Assembly (NCBI GenBank): GCA_025060615.1
Contig: JANXBS010000005.1
Location: 1 to 64,000, forward strand
DNA: 64,000 nt
Direction of reading: 5' to 3'
From: Anaerolineae bacterium
GTDB taxonomy: Bacteria; Chloroflexota; Anaerolineae; DUEN01
The notes below the pieces were generated by a model. It searched no databases, was not told the DNA's origin, and worked only from the letters and a program-made list of their open reading frames with translations. The position numbers and the translations under genes were made by a program. This document shows positions 36,004 through 47,202 of the stretch, one piece after another (position 1 is the stretch's first letter; every line of letters begins with the position of its first letter).

Positions 36004-37095
36004 TCACGTCATATGGAACCGGATATAGAGCACCTCGCCATCTCGGACCTGGTATTCCTTCCCCTCTAGACGTAGCCAGCCGCGCCGACGGGCCTCCGCC
36101 ATGCTGCCAGCTTCCAGCAGCCGGGCATAATCGATCACTTCGGCGCGAATAAAACCTCGCGCCAGGTCCGTGTGAATCGTAGCCGCCGCGTCCAGAGCTG
36201 TCGCGCCGCGGCGAAGCGTCCAGGCTCGTACTTCCTCCTCGTTCATGGTGAAGAAACTGATCAATCCCAGGATCTCGTAAGAGGCGCGTACCACGCGCGG
36301 CAGGCCCGGCTCGACAAGGCCAAACTCGGACAGGAATTCGGCCGCTTCCTCAGGCGGCAGTTGTGCCAGCTCCATCTCCAACCGGCCGCGCAACGAAAGG
36401 GCCACCATACGCGGGCTGGCCGGGAGCTCGGGTATGGGCAAATCCTCCTCCGGATTATCACCCTGATTGACGATAACCAGCATAGGCTTTTGGGTGAGGA
36501 ACCCATAGCCGCGCAGCAGGCGCTCCTCGTCCGGCGAGAGGGGCTCATCGCGCAAAGGCCGTCCCGCCTCTAGCGCGGCCCATAACCGTTCCAGCACCGC
36601 CATCTCGCGAGCATTGGCCTCTCGCTCGGCCAGGCTGCCACCTTTGCTCGCCCGCTCGCGCAGCCGTTGCAGCCGCTTCTCCATTACAGCCATATCGGAT
36701 AGCATTAACTCATCCTGGATGATCGCCAGGTCGCGCGCAGGATCCACATCGCCTTCCGGATGGGGAATGGCCGCCGAGGGAAAAGCTCGCACCACAACCG
36801 CCAAGGCGTCATTTTGGGCAAGTTGGTTGAGCAATGGGCCGCTGAGCCCGCCAGCTCGCCCCAGGCCCCGCTCCAATCCGCCGATGTCGCTGTACTGCAT
36901 CTGCGCGTAGACGGTGCGCTTGGGTTGGAACAGCCGGCTCAGCGCGTCCAAGCGGGGATCGGGGACATTCACCACGGCCGTCTGCACCTGGAGCCCTCCT
37001 GCGGCGAATGTCGGCCGCTCAGCACGTCCACCGGTGAGCGCTTGGAAAATTGTGGTCTTGCCGCTTTGCGGCAGCCCGATGATGCCGATCTGCAT
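36004..37095 (-). CDS. ychF: YchF/OLA1-like GTPase/ATPase
   Basis: 363 residues, the usual YchF length. G1 reads GLPQSGKTT where most family members have GLPNVGKST. The G3 region is YSDIGGLERGLGRAGGLSGPLLNQL. An antiparallel coiled-coil is inserted in the G domain (about 130-185), and the C-terminal TGS part is well kept (RAWTLRRGATALDAAATIHTDLARGFIRAEVIDY). The position of the specificity motif (NxxE in YchF) reads NQGDN. YchF binds ribosomes and hydrolyses ATP. It follows the preceding gene with one base between stop and start. Confidence 0.85.
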   Translation of the reverse strand: MQIGIIGLPQSGKTTIFQALTGGRAERPTFAAGGLQVQTAVVNVPDPRLDALSRLFQPKRTVYAQMQYSDIGGLERGLGRAGGLSGPLLNQLAQNDALAVVVRAFPSAAIPHPEGDVDPARDLAIIQDELMLSDMAVMEKRLQRLRERASKGGSLAEREANAREMAVLERLWAALEAGRPLRDEPLSPDEERLLRGYGFLTQKPMLVIVNQGDNPEEDLPIPELPASPRMVALSLRGRLEMELAQLPPEEAAEFLSEFGLVEPGLPRVVRASYEILGLISFFTMNEEEVRAWTLRRGATALDAAATIHTDLARGFIRAEVIDYARLLEAGSMAEARRRGWLRLEGKEYQVRDGEVLYIRFHMT

Positions 37096-37096
37096 C

Positions 37097-37909
37097 TCAT
37101 CCCCCTGCTTGTCTCGTAACCAGCGCGACCACCTCCGCCGCCGCGTCTTCGATGGATTTATGCGTCATGTCAATAACGGGCCAGCCACCTCGTTGAAATT
37201 GTTCATGAGCATAGGCTAGTTCGTGAAAGATCATCTCCGGGCTGGCGTAATCGCCGAGCGGCTGTCCGGACAGCCGCTCGGCGCGCTGTCGGCGGATGGC
37301 TGCCAGCCGCTCAGGGCGCACCGTTAACCCGATCACTCGCCGCCGGTCTAGCTCGAACAGCTTGGGTGGCAAGGGAACGTTGAGGATGACAGGGACGTTG
37401 CCCACCTTCCAGCCACGGGTGGATAGATAGATGCTCAGTGGCGTTTTCGAGACCCGCGATGGCCCTACCAACACGATTTCAGCCTGATCCAACTCTTGAA
37501 CTCGCCGTCCATCATCATGTTGAACGGTAAACTCGATGGCTTCGACGCGGCGAAAATAGTCCTCATTGAGCTGGCGATACAAGCCAGGTTGCCCTGCCGG
37601 CTCCTGCCCAAGCCGCTCAGCCAGGTGCGAAAGCAGTGGCCCCATCAAGTCTATCGCAACGACATGCTGATGGCGTGCTGAGGCATACATCGCCTCTCGC
37701 AAGCTTGGATTCACCAAAGTGTGCACGATCAAACCATGCCCAGCCGCAGCCTGGGCAACGGCGCTTTCGATCTCAGCACTCGTACGCACATGGGGCACCG
37801 TTACGATGGAGACATCCGACTGTTGAAACTGAGCCACCGCCGTACGTACGATCTGCGTGCCGCTCACTCCGGCACCGCCGGAGACGACCCAGATCGTTAG
37901 ATGAGACAT
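37097..37909 (-). CDS. PPSR-like kinase/pyrophosphorylase (DUF299)
   Basis: About 270 residues from the ATG near 37909, preceded by AGGGG; a GTG at 37936 overlapping the previous stop would add nine residues. Family signatures: VVSGGAGVSGTQI near the start, the phosphate loop GPSRVSKTPLSIYLSTRGWKV split as GPSRVSKTP and LSIYLS, and NVPLPPKLFELDRRRVIGLT. These proteins switch pyruvate-phosphate dikinase or PEP synthetase on and off by phosphorylating a Thr beside the catalytic His. The dikinase itself is outside the window. Confidence 0.88.
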   Translation of the reverse strand: MSHLTIWVVSGGAGVSGTQIVRTAVAQFQQSDVSIVTVPHVRTSAEIESAVAQAAAGHGLIVHTLVNPSLREAMYASARHQHVVAIDLMGPLLSHLAERLGQEPAGQPGLYRQLNEDYFRRVEAIEFTVQHDDGRRVQELDQAEIVLVGPSRVSKTPLSIYLSTRGWKVGNVPVILNVPLPPKLFELDRRRVIGLTVRPERLAAIRRQRAERLSGQPLGDYASPEMIFHELAYAHEQFQRGGWPVIDMTHKSIEDAAAEVVALVTRQAGG

Positions 37910-37932
37910 AGGATCGCCCCTCTTGATCACCT

Positions 37933-38910
37933 TCACCCGGCTGAAATGTGCGCCTCTGTATCGCTCAGCACCAACGCTAGCGCGCCCAGCAAACCTACGT
38001 CATCTCCGAGTTCAGGAGGCACGATGCGCAGGTTCTCCCAGTAGATCGGATGCGAGCGAGCGCGGATGATCTCCCACATGGGGCCGAAGAGGAAATCGCC
38101 CGCCTTTGCCACACTGCCACCGATGATGAGCATCTCCGGGTTGAACAGGTGAAGCAAGTTGACGATGCCGATGCCGAGGTATCGCCCAGCCCGACGAAGC
38201 GTGCGAACCGCGAGTGTATCGTTCTGCAGGGCAGCCTCATAGACCAGCCGGCTGGTGATCTGTTCCAGTTGCCCGTTGACCATGTCGGACAGCAAGCTAG
38301 CTGCTCCACTTGCGATGGCTTCCCGTGCCATGCGGGCGATAGCCGGGCCAGAGGCGAAGGTCTCCAAGCAGCCGATGTTCCCACAATTGCATTGCGGGCC
38401 GTCAGCTTCGATGGTATGATGGCCGACTTCAGCGGCGAAACCGCGCGCGCCCAGCAGCATACGCCCATCGGCGATGACCCCACCGCCGATCCCGGTGCTT
38501 ACGGTGATGTAGATCAGGTTCTGCACGCCCCGGCCGGCGCCGAAGCGATGCTCGCCTAGGGCAGCCAGATTGGCGTCATTGCCCACTGAGACGGGAAGGC
38601 CAAAGCGATCCTGAATGATCTGACGGAGTGGCACATTCTCCCATCCCGGCAAGTTAGGAGCGAAAACGATCACCCCGCTCTGTGGGTCGAGCGGTCCGGG
38701 TGCGACGACGCCGATCCCGCGCACTTGATGGAGGGGGAGATCCCCCAGCACCTGGGTCAGGGTCTCCTGGATGCGGCGGATAACCGCGTCCCGCCCTTCG
38801 CTGGCGCAAGTAAGCATATGGGCTCGGTGATAGATACGGCCTGACTCATCACAGAGCGCAGCGCGTATCTGTGTGCCGCCGATGTCGGCTGTCAGGAAGT
38901 AACTCGCCAT
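37933..38910 (-). CDS. ROK-family sugar kinase (glucokinase-like)
   Basis: About 325 residues from ATG 38910 with AGGAGG six bases upstream. The ATP motif is LTADIGGTQIRAAL; ROK signatures follow: GNDANLAALGEHRFG, ISTGIGGGVI-like ITVSTGIGGGVIADG, and the zinc knuckle CNCGNIGCLE with its upstream His (EVGHHTIE). No helix-turn-helix is present, so it is an enzyme and not a ROK repressor. Glucose, N-acetyl sugars or allose are possible substrates. It heads a run with the PPSR-like and YchF-like genes. Confidence 0.9.
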   Translation of the reverse strand: MASYFLTADIGGTQIRAALCDESGRIYHRAHMLTCASEGRDAVIRRIQETLTQVLGDLPLHQVRGIGVVAPGPLDPQSGVIVFAPNLPGWENVPLRQIIQDRFGLPVSVGNDANLAALGEHRFGAGRGVQNLIYITVSTGIGGGVIADGRMLLGARGFAAEVGHHTIEADGPQCNCGNIGCLETFASGPAIARMAREAIASGAASLLSDMVNGQLEQITSRLVYEAALQNDTLAVRTLRRAGRYLGIGIVNLLHLFNPEMLIIGGSVAKAGDFLFGPMWEIIRARSHPIYWENLRIVPPELGDDVGLLGALALVLSDTEAHISAG

Positions 38911-38941
38911 GCACGTCCTCCTGATCAAAGTGGCTGAGGTC

Positions 38942-38970
38942 AGTATACCACGGGGCTAAGCTTTTGTCAG
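38942..38970 (-). promoter_or_regulatory. Promoter for the ROK kinase operon
   Basis: On the minus strand CTGACA (38970-38965) and TATACT (38947-38942) are 17 bases apart; transcription would start near 38936, about 26 bases before the ATG. Confidence 0.6.
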
Positions 38971-38982
38971 AAAGACAGGGCT

Positions 38983-39012
38983 TTGCGATTCGCTTAAGCG
39001 ATAAGGTATAAT
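38983..39012 (+). promoter_or_regulatory. Promoter for the GDP-rhamnose genes
   Basis: TTGCGA (38983-38988) and a perfect TATAAT (39007-39012), spacer 18. It is back to back with the ROK promoter. A start near 39019 fits translation from 39102 better than from 39030. Confidence 0.55.
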
Positions 39013-39101
39013 AGCGCCCATAGTAAGGATTGCACATCGGGTATGGATTGCGTCGCTGCTATCGCAGCCCTTTGCGCAAAGGTAGCTCTACCGATCAGGA
39101 G

Positions 39102-41064
<1,963 letters not shown>

Positions 41065-41126
41065 GCAGTAGAGCTGCCCATGGCATTGAAGATCAAATCT
41101 CTTTGGCAGCATGCAAGATGAGATAG

Positions 41127-41333
41127 ATCGTCCAGAGGGCGACAATCCCAGTCTTCGGCACAGGCTGTCTGCCAGAGCTATCAGCAGCCTATGCGGCGGC
41201 TTCCTTCAAGACCGCCCTGCGATGGGATGAGAGCGTGGAGCCACTGGTTCATTGCACCGATGAGCTGCGGTTCCCACAATTTCTGCACGAAGGCATCCGC
41301 CGCGGGAAGGAGATCTATTGCATGTATGAATAG
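41127..41333 (+). pseudogene. C-terminal remnant of an MNT nucleotidyltransferase
   Basis: The gap 41065-41496 has no intact gene. An open frame after a stop at 41124, with no good start, reads through ATIPVFGTGCLPELSAAY and ends LRFPQFLHEGIRRGKEIY-CMYE at 41333. The part VEPLVHCTDELRFPQFLHEGIRRG matches the last strand and helix of many MNT antitoxins (VEPxxxTxEEL-x-xPxFLxEVIRxGxxIY, in words). The catalytic GS and DxD part is missing. Confidence 0.45.
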
Positions 41334-41441
41334 ACCCTTCGCCGTAAAGAAGCGGAAGCCGCTTTGGGCTCGGCTCGAGAACACCTGAGCTCGGCCGAGG
41401 CAGCCTGGGCCGGTGGATATCATCGAGTGGGGCGTCAATGA
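41334..41441 (+). pseudogene. N-terminal remnant of a HEPN-domain protein
   Basis: Straight after the NTase remnant, in the same frame, RRKEAEAALGSAREHLSSAE then AAWAGGYHRVGRQ precedes a stop at 41441. This is the pattern of a first HEPN helix pair (AexxLxxAxexLxxg-y-a). The rest of the domain, with its R-x4-H motif, is missing. Adjacent to an NTase end, it fits a decayed MNT-HEPN module, though the piece is short. Confidence 0.35.
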
Positions 41442-41496
41442 CACGCCAAGTTACAGAACGAGGCCGTAAAAGAAGAACTGATGAGGAGGGGAACAC

Positions 41497-42933
41497 GTGG
41501 AAACGCCTATTCGCTTCGGTACAGACGGCTGGCGAGGGCGCATCGCCGATGATTACACCTTCGCCAACGTGCGACGCTGCGCCCAGGGATTTGCCACATA
41601 TCTGAAACGCCATGGCCGGGCCGATGCCGGCGTGATCATCGGCTATGACCGGCGGTTCGGCTCAGAGCACTTCGCGGCGGCCGTCGCCGAGGTGATGGCC
41701 GGCAACGGCATCCGGGCCTTCCTCACCAAGACGGCCACGCCAACCCCGGCCATCTCCTATAACGTCGTCGCCCGACAGGCGGGAGGCGCGGTCAATATCA
41801 CGGCCAGCCACAACCCTCCCACCGACAACGGCTTCAAGGTGCGAGGGCCAACGGGTGGCGCGATTGACCCCGAGGGGCTACAGGAGATCGAGGCAGCCAT
41901 CCCCTCGTCCGCGGAGGTCTTGCGCATGGACTTGAACGAGGCGCTATCGAAGGGGCTTGTCGAATATTTTGATCCCGCGCCGGCCTACCTGGAACAGCTC
42001 CATCGCCTGATTGACGTCGAACCGATCCGCCAGGCCGGCTTCACCATCGTGGCCGACGCCATGTGGGGCAACGGCGCCGGCTGGCTGGAACGGCTGATTG
42101 GCGGCGGCAAAACGCGCATCATCCCCATCCATTACGAGCGCAACCCCCTCTTCCCTGAGATGAGCCGGCCTGAGCCTATTCGCCCTAATGTGGATCCTTG
42201 TATGGCCAAGGTACGTGAGGTGGGGGCAGATGTCGGCATCATCACCGACGGCGATGCCGATCGTTTGGGCGTGGTGGACGAGCGGGGTAACTTCGTGGAT
42301 CAGTTACGAGTATACGGGCTATTGGCTCTGTACCTGCTAGAAGTGCGCGGCGAGCGCGGCCCCATCGTGAAGACGCTGTCCACAACCTCGATGTTGAATA
42401 AGCTGGGACAGCTCTACGACGTGCCAGTGTACGAGACAGGCGTGGGTTTCAAGTACGTGGCGCCCAAAATGATCGAGGTAAACGCGCTCATCGGCGGCGA
42501 GGAGAGCGGTGGCTACGCGTTTCGTCATCATGTTCCCGAACGCGATGGCATCCTGGCCGGCCTTTACTTACTGGACTTCATGGTGCGCACCGGTAAGTCG
42601 GTGACGCAGCTCGTCGAGTTCCTGTTCAGTAAGGTGGGGCCACACTACTACGATCGGATCGATACGGTCTTCCCGATCGAGGAACGGGAGGCGGTGCGCA
42701 AGCGGGTGATCCACGCGCGCCCAGAGCGCATCGGGGGCTTGCGTGTGACCGGCATTGACACCACGGACGGGTTCAAGTTTCACCTGGAAGACGGCGGTTG
42801 GATGCTGATCCGTTTTTCCGGCACCGAGCCCGTCATCCGGGTGTACACGGAGACAACCCGTCAAGATGCCGTGTTGGCGATCCTGGATGACGGGCTGAGC
42901 TTGGCTGGGCTGGGGAGAGCGCGTGCTGATTGA
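41497..42933 (+). CDS. Phosphoglucomutase/phosphomannomutase
   Basis: 478 residues of the alpha-D-phosphohexomutase family. It has [10 protein letters not shown] at the start, the phosphoserine loop in [16 protein letters not shown] (Ser near 103), the metal loop [14 protein letters not shown], the sugar loop [10 protein letters not shown] and the phosphate-binding loop [12 protein letters not shown]. It interconverts hexose 1- and 6-phosphates. The nearby gmd gene makes mannose-1-phosphate supply a reasonable role. GTG 41497 has GAGGAGGGG upstream. tatD overlaps its end. Confidence 0.92.
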   Translation: METPIRFGTDGWRGRIADDYTFANVRRCAQGFATYLKRHGRADAGVIIGYDRRFGSEHFAAAVAEVMAGNGIRAFLTKTATPTPAISYNVVARQAGGAVNITASHNPPTDNGFKVRGPTGGAIDPEGLQEIEAAIPSSAEVLRMDLNEALSKGLVEYFDPAPAYLEQLHRLIDVEPIRQAGFTIVADAMWGNGAGWLERLIGGGKTRIIPIHYERNPLFPEMSRPEPIRPNVDPCMAKVREVGADVGIITDGDADRLGVVDERGNFVDQLRVYGLLALYLLEVRGERGPIVKTLSTTSMLNKLGQLYDVPVYETGVGFKYVAPKMIEVNALIGGEESGGYAFRHHVPERDGILAGLYLLDFMVRTGKSVTQLVEFLFSKVGPHYYDRIDTVFPIEEREAVRKRVIHARPERIGGLRVTGIDTTDGFKFHLEDGGWMLIRFSGTEPVIRVYTETTRQDAVLAILDDGLSLAGLGRARAD

Positions 42934-43714
42934 TACCCACTGCCATCTCGACTTTCCACAATTCGATGGCGATCGGGCAGCCGTGCTGGCCCGTGCTAGA
43001 GCCGTCGGCGTTCAGGCGATCGTCAACCCGGGAGCCGATCTCGCCTCCAGCCGGCGGGCCGTCGCCCTGGCAGAGGCAGAGCCCATGGTATACGCGGCGG
43101 TGGGGATTCATCCACACGACGCGCGGACGCTGGACGAGGCCACGGTAGCGGCCCTGAGAGAGTTGGCTGCACACCCCAAAGTGGTCGCCATCGGCGAGAT
43201 TGGGCTGGATTTTTACCGAGATCTATCACCGCGGGATCAACAACAGCTTGCGTTCGAACGACAGCTAGAGCTGGCAGCCGAGCTGCATCTGCCGGTGATC
43301 GTCCACTGCCGAGAGGCTCAGGAATTAGTAATGGCGATGCTGGAGAAATGGGCGGCTCGCCATCCAGCCCCCAGGGACGGCTGGCGTGGCGTCCTGCACG
43401 CTTTCTCAGGCGATCGGGCGATGGCCGAAGCGGCCCAGGCGCTTGGCTTCGCCATCTCGCTGGGAGGGCCAGTCACGTTCGAGAACGCTCGGCGGCTGCA
43501 CAACCTGATCCCGCAGTTGCCACTGGATCACCTGCTGCTGGAGACCGATGCGCCATATCTGGCGCCGCATCCCCATCGGGGGAAGCGAAACGAGCCAGCA
43601 TGGTTGCCCTTGATCGCCGAAGCGATCGCCCGTTGGCAAGGGATTCCGGCGACGAAGGTGGCGCAACAAACCTCGGTCAATGCCATGCGTCTGTTCAGAT
43701 TCAGTGGACAATAA
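42923..43714 (+). CDS. tatD: TatD-family metal-dependent hydrolase
   Basis: 263 residues. Metal ligands: IDTHCHLDF (HxH) at the start, GEIGLDFYR (Glu), HCREAQE and LHAFSGD (His), ETDAPYLAP (Asp). These enzymes cut DNA 3' ends or remove D-amino acids from tRNA-like substrates. Start is GTG 42923, overlapping the mutase by 11 bases. Confidence 0.93.
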   Translation: MLIDTHCHLDFPQFDGDRAAVLARARAVGVQAIVNPGADLASSRRAVALAEAEPMVYAAVGIHPHDARTLDEATVAALRELAAHPKVVAIGEIGLDFYRDLSPRDQQQLAFERQLELAAELHLPVIVHCREAQELVMAMLEKWAARHPAPRDGWRGVLHAFSGDRAMAEAAQALGFAISLGGPVTFENARRLHNLIPQLPLDHLLLETDAPYLAPHPHRGKRNEPAWLPLIAEAIARWQGIPATKVAQQTSVNAMRLFRFSGQ

Positions 43715-43860
43715 GCCTTATTGTGTAAAATATCACTGTCCTCAGGATCGCGCGGGGAAATAATCTAAAGCAGCGTAGATCGCGAACGGACATGGCTTGG
43801 CTGTTGTGCCTCTGAGCAGGCCTGATGATCCTGCCAGATCGCAATGGGAGATGACCAACG

Positions 43861-44838
43861 TTGACGCAGGTGTCCCTGGCTGCCCTTGACCTAGTGCGCG
43901 ATGAATTGAAAATGGTCGAGGAGATGATTCACTCCCGGCTGGCGCAAGCTTTTCCGCCAGTAGCGCAGGCCCTAAATGGGCTACTGCTTCGCGGAGGGAA
44001 GCGGCTCCGTCCGGCTATCGCCCTGCTCGCAGCGAAGTTTCATCCCTGCGATGTGCGCGCGATCCTGCCTGCAGCTACGGCCGCAGAGACCTTGCACACG
44101 GCTACGCTGATCCATGACGACGTCATTGACGGCGCGCTGCTGCGGCGCGGCCAGCCCACACTCAACGCCCTGTGGAGCCATGGCGCGACAGTCCTGGCCG
44201 GCGACTATCTCTTCGCCCACTCGGCTGATTTTGCGGCCGAGAGCGGAAACCCACGGGTCATTCGCCTCTTCTCCCGCACCCTTATGGCCATCTGCGATGG
44301 GGAGCTGCGCCAGCTCTTCTCTACGTTCGACTGGCAACAGCCGAAGGAGGAGTATTACCGCCGTATCTTCGCCAAGACCGCCTCGCTGTTTCAAACGGCG
44401 GCGGAGGCGGGGGCGATCTTGAGCAATGCTCCTGAGGAATACGTCCAGGCTCTAAGCACGTACGGGTACGGCTTCGGCATGGCATTTCAGATCGTAGATG
44501 ACATCCTCGATTTCATTGGAGATGAAACGGTAATGGGCAAGCCGGCCGGCAGCGATTTACGCCAAGGCACGTTGACTCTGCCTGTTTTTTATTTCCTGCA
44601 GAGCGACCCGCGCGCGCCCGAGCTGAAACGCCTGGTGGAGGAGGCGAAGATCAACGGCCGAGGAAATATCGAGAAAGCGGTGGAGCTGATTCGCAACTCC
44701 AAGGCGATTGATGCAGCCAAAGCAGAGGCGCAGCAGTTCATCGCCCAGGCGAAAAGCGCGTTGGCTATCTTGCCACCGGTGCCCGCTCGCGAGGCCCTCG
44801 CCAGCCTGGCCGACTTCGTGATCGAGCGGCATTGGTAA
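43861..44838 (+). CDS. Polyprenyl diphosphate synthase (long-chain, trans)
   Basis: 325 residues from TTG 43861 with GGGAG upstream. First Asp-rich motif LIHDDVIDGALLRRG (about 85-99) and second QIVDDILDFIGDE; GGKRLRPAI binds the isopentenyl diphosphate. It resembles IspB/HepT/SdsA synthases that make C35-C50 chains for quinones or glycan carriers. In a neighbourhood of glycosyltransferases either use is possible. A terminator follows. Confidence 0.92.
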   Translation: MTQVSLAALDLVRDELKMVEEMIHSRLAQAFPPVAQALNGLLLRGGKRLRPAIALLAAKFHPCDVRAILPAATAAETLHTATLIHDDVIDGALLRRGQPTLNALWSHGATVLAGDYLFAHSADFAAESGNPRVIRLFSRTLMAICDGELRQLFSTFDWQQPKEEYYRRIFAKTASLFQTAAEAGAILSNAPEEYVQALSTYGYGFGMAFQIVDDILDFIGDETVMGKPAGSDLRQGTLTLPVFYFLQSDPRAPELKRLVEEAKINGRGNIEKAVELIRNSKAIDAAKAEAQQFIAQAKSALAILPPVPAREALASLADFVIERHW

Positions 44839-44860
44839 ACGTCCCACGTGGGCTGGCTCT

Positions 44861-44894
44861 GGGGTTAGGGGTACTATAGCCTCTAACCCCTTTT
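44861..44894 (+). terminator. Rho-independent terminator after polyprenyl synthase
   Basis: GGGGTTAG (44861-44868) pairs with CTAACCCC (44883-44890), extended inward by two pairs after one mismatch, and TTTT follows directly. Confidence 0.75.
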
Positions 44895-44931
44895 CATGTC
44901 ACACGCGCTTTCAAGACGGAATGGGACTTGC

Positions 44932-45888
44932 GTGATAGACCTCTCGGTACTCATCGTAAACTGGAATGTGGCACCCCTGCTGCGACGGTGTCTCACTTCC
45001 ATCGCCGCCTCGCCCGGAGTGAGTGTACACGCAGCCGAGGGAGCCTTACAGATCGAGCTTATCGTGGTAGACAATGCCTCCAGCGACGAAAGCCTAGCGA
45101 TGCTAGCCCACGAGTTTCCTTGGGCTCAGGTGATCCGCAACCCCGTCAACGTGGGCTTTACCCGGGCCAATAACCAGGCGTTGACTCGCGCGCGTGGCCG
45201 CTATGTGCTGTTCCTGAACCCCGATGCCGAAGTGGTAGGAGACGCGCTGCCGACCATGGTACACTATATGGAGGCCCATCCCGATGTAGGAGCACTGGGC
45301 CCCCAGTTGCGCTATCCTGATGGCCAAATCCAGCCTTCGCGGCGGCGTTTCCCCACCCTGGCAACGGCCTTCCTTGAGAGCACGCTGTTGCACCAATGGT
45401 GGCCAAACAACCCAGTGGCTCATCGGTACTATCTGGCCGATCAACCTGATGATCGGGAACAGGAAGTGGACTGGTTGGTGGGAGCCTGCCTGTTGGTCCG
45501 GCGTGAGGCCATCGAACAGGTAGGCAGCTTCGATGAGCGCTATTTTATGTATTCTGAAGAGCTGGACTGGTGCCGGCGGGCGCGCGCGGCCGGTTGGCGT
45601 ATCGTCTACCTGCCGACGGCCCAGGTTATCCACCACGAAGGCAAATCGAGCGAACAGGCGATGGCCGCTCGGCATATCCATTTCAACACCTCCAAAGTGC
45701 TCTATTTTCGGAAATACCATGGCCATTTCGCTGCGGAGTTGGTACGGCTCTTCTTGCTGGCGACTTATCTTTATCAGTGGGGCGAGGAGGCGGCCAAGTG
45801 GCTGGTCGGGCACAAACGGCCCCTACGCCAAGAGCGCATGGCAGCATACGCGGCCGTGCTACGGACAGGCCTGCGCCATAGCTCTTGA
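44932..45888 (+). CDS. GT2-family glycosyltransferase (rhamnosyltransferase-like)
   Basis: About 318 residues. An ATG at 44896 would start inside the T-run of the terminator just upstream, so GTG 44932 (IDLSVLIVNWN) is preferred. GT-A fold motifs: VVDNASSDES, NPVNVGFTRANNQAL, the metal motif region FLNPDAEVVGD, RRRFPTLATAF and the base motif YFMYSEELDWCRRARAAGW. This layout is common in rhamnosyl/galactofuranosyl transferases of surface glycans. It is cytoplasmic or peripheral; the C-terminus has a short hydrophobic patch. Confidence 0.88.
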   Translation: MIDLSVLIVNWNVAPLLRRCLTSIAASPGVSVHAAEGALQIELIVVDNASSDESLAMLAHEFPWAQVIRNPVNVGFTRANNQALTRARGRYVLFLNPDAEVVGDALPTMVHYMEAHPDVGALGPQLRYPDGQIQPSRRRFPTLATAFLESTLLHQWWPNNPVAHRYYLADQPDDREQEVDWLVGACLLVRREAIEQVGSFDERYFMYSEELDWCRRARAAGWRIVYLPTAQVIHHEGKSSEQAMAARHIHFNTSKVLYFRKYHGHFAAELVRLFLLATYLYQWGEEAAKWLVGHKRPLRQERMAAYAAVLRTGLRHSS

Positions 45889-45965
45889 CCTGTTTTAACG
45901 GAGGGGACAAGGCACCCGTCCGTCTCAAAAAAAGGACGGTTCTATTGCTCGGGAGTTATGGCATC

Positions 45966-47189
45966 ATGCGGGTGCTGTTGGTGACTGGCGAGTACCCTCC
46001 CATGCAAGGGGGCGTGGGCGATTACACACGCGAGCTCGGCATCGCATTGGTAGCGTTGGGCGTAGAGGTGCACGTGCTGACCGCTAAAGCGGCCGCTATG
46101 GGGCATTTACGTCCGTTCCGCACAGCCGCAGAGCCCATAGTACACGCGGTTGTGCCACGCTGGGGGTGGAGCATCTGGCGGATGATGCAGGAGACAGCCC
46201 AGCGACTGCAACCCGACGTGGTGCACATCCAGTACCAGGCAGCCGCCTATGGGATGCACCCAGCGCTGAACCTGGTTCCCACACGCTTGTTGCAGAGCCA
46301 GGCCCGCCCATGCCTGGCCGTGACCTTCCACGATCTCCGGGTGCCGTATCTTTTCCCCAAGGCTGGACCGTTACGCCGCTGGGTCATCTTGCGCCTGGCC
46401 CGCGCGGCCGACGCGGTGATCACCACCAACATGGCCGATTTTCGGTCGTTGCAGGCAGCAGGGGGGATTGAAGTGTTAGACCTTATCCCCATTGGCAGCA
46501 ATATCCAAGCACAGCCGCCGGCCGGCTATGATCGAGCTACCTGGCGAGCGCGCTTGGGGATCGGGCCTGAGGAAGTGGTGCTGTGCTATTTCGGCTTCCT
46601 CAACGCCAGCAAAGGAGGCGAGACCTTGATCCTTACGCTGGCTGAGCTGGTGCGCCGTAATGTGCCAGCCCGTCTGCTTATGATCGGTGGTCAAGTGGGA
46701 GCAAGCGATCCCACCAACATGGCCTACTTGAAGCGCGTGCGCAACCTGATTGACTACCTGGGCCTTACCTCGCGCGTCCATTGGACCGGATATGTCCCTG
46801 AGGAGGAGGTCTCAGCTCACTTCCTGGCAGCCGATGTATGTGTGTTGCCATACCGAGATGGCGCCTCCTTCCGACGGGGCAGTTTAATGGCGGCCCTGGC
46901 CCATGGCCTACCCATCGTAACGACATTGCCTGGCGAGGAGCAGCCGGCACCGACGGCGTTTCATATCCCTCGCTTGATGGATGGAGAGAACGTACTCCTG
47001 GTGCCGCCGGACGATCCCTCGCGCACGGCCACAGCAGTGCAGCGGCTGATGATGGAGCCAGCCCTACGAGAGCGAATCCGGCAAGGGGCCAGCAAACTGG
47101 CCGAGGCCTTCCGATGGGAGGATATCGCCGCGCGTCATGTAGATGTCTATCGTGCCTTGGGGACAAGACGAGGGCCAACAAATCAATAA
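45966..47189 (+). CDS. GT4-family glycosyltransferase
   Basis: About 407 residues from ATG 45966, where the GT4 start MRVLLVTGEYPPMQGGVGDY begins. The frame extends upstream but without similarity. C-terminal GT-B signature: GFLNASKGGETLI, HWTGYVPEEEVSAHFLAADV, VLPYRDGASFRRGSLMAALAHGLPIVTT, which matches the E/D-x7-E nucleotide-sugar site only loosely (RRGSLMAALA in place of ExxG). A GGACGG/CCGTCC pair at 45916-45939 with an A-rich loop may be a weak hairpin between the GT2 and GT4 genes. Confidence 0.87.
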   Translation: MRVLLVTGEYPPMQGGVGDYTRELGIALVALGVEVHVLTAKAAAMGHLRPFRTAAEPIVHAVVPRWGWSIWRMMQETAQRLQPDVVHIQYQAAAYGMHPALNLVPTRLLQSQARPCLAVTFHDLRVPYLFPKAGPLRRWVILRLARAADAVITTNMADFRSLQAAGGIEVLDLIPIGSNIQAQPPAGYDRATWRARLGIGPEEVVLCYFGFLNASKGGETLILTLAELVRRNVPARLLMIGGQVGASDPTNMAYLKRVRNLIDYLGLTSRVHWTGYVPEEEVSAHFLAADVCVLPYRDGASFRRGSLMAALAHGLPIVTTLPGEEQPAPTAFHIPRLMDGENVLLVPPDDPSRTATAVQRLMMEPALRERIRQGASKLAEAFRWEDIAARHVDVYRALGTRRGPTNQ

Positions 47190-47202
47190 AGGCGACGATG
47201 CG

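Noticed and set aside
45916-45939. CCGTCC/GGACGG hairpin before the GT4 gene as a terminator
   Set aside because: Only a six-base stem with a 12-base A-rich loop and no T-run; listed only as a remark.
47143-47202. Earlier start (47143) of the large glycosyltransferase
   Set aside because: It would overlap the GT4 gene by 47 bases with no ribosome site, and the added residues are low complexity.
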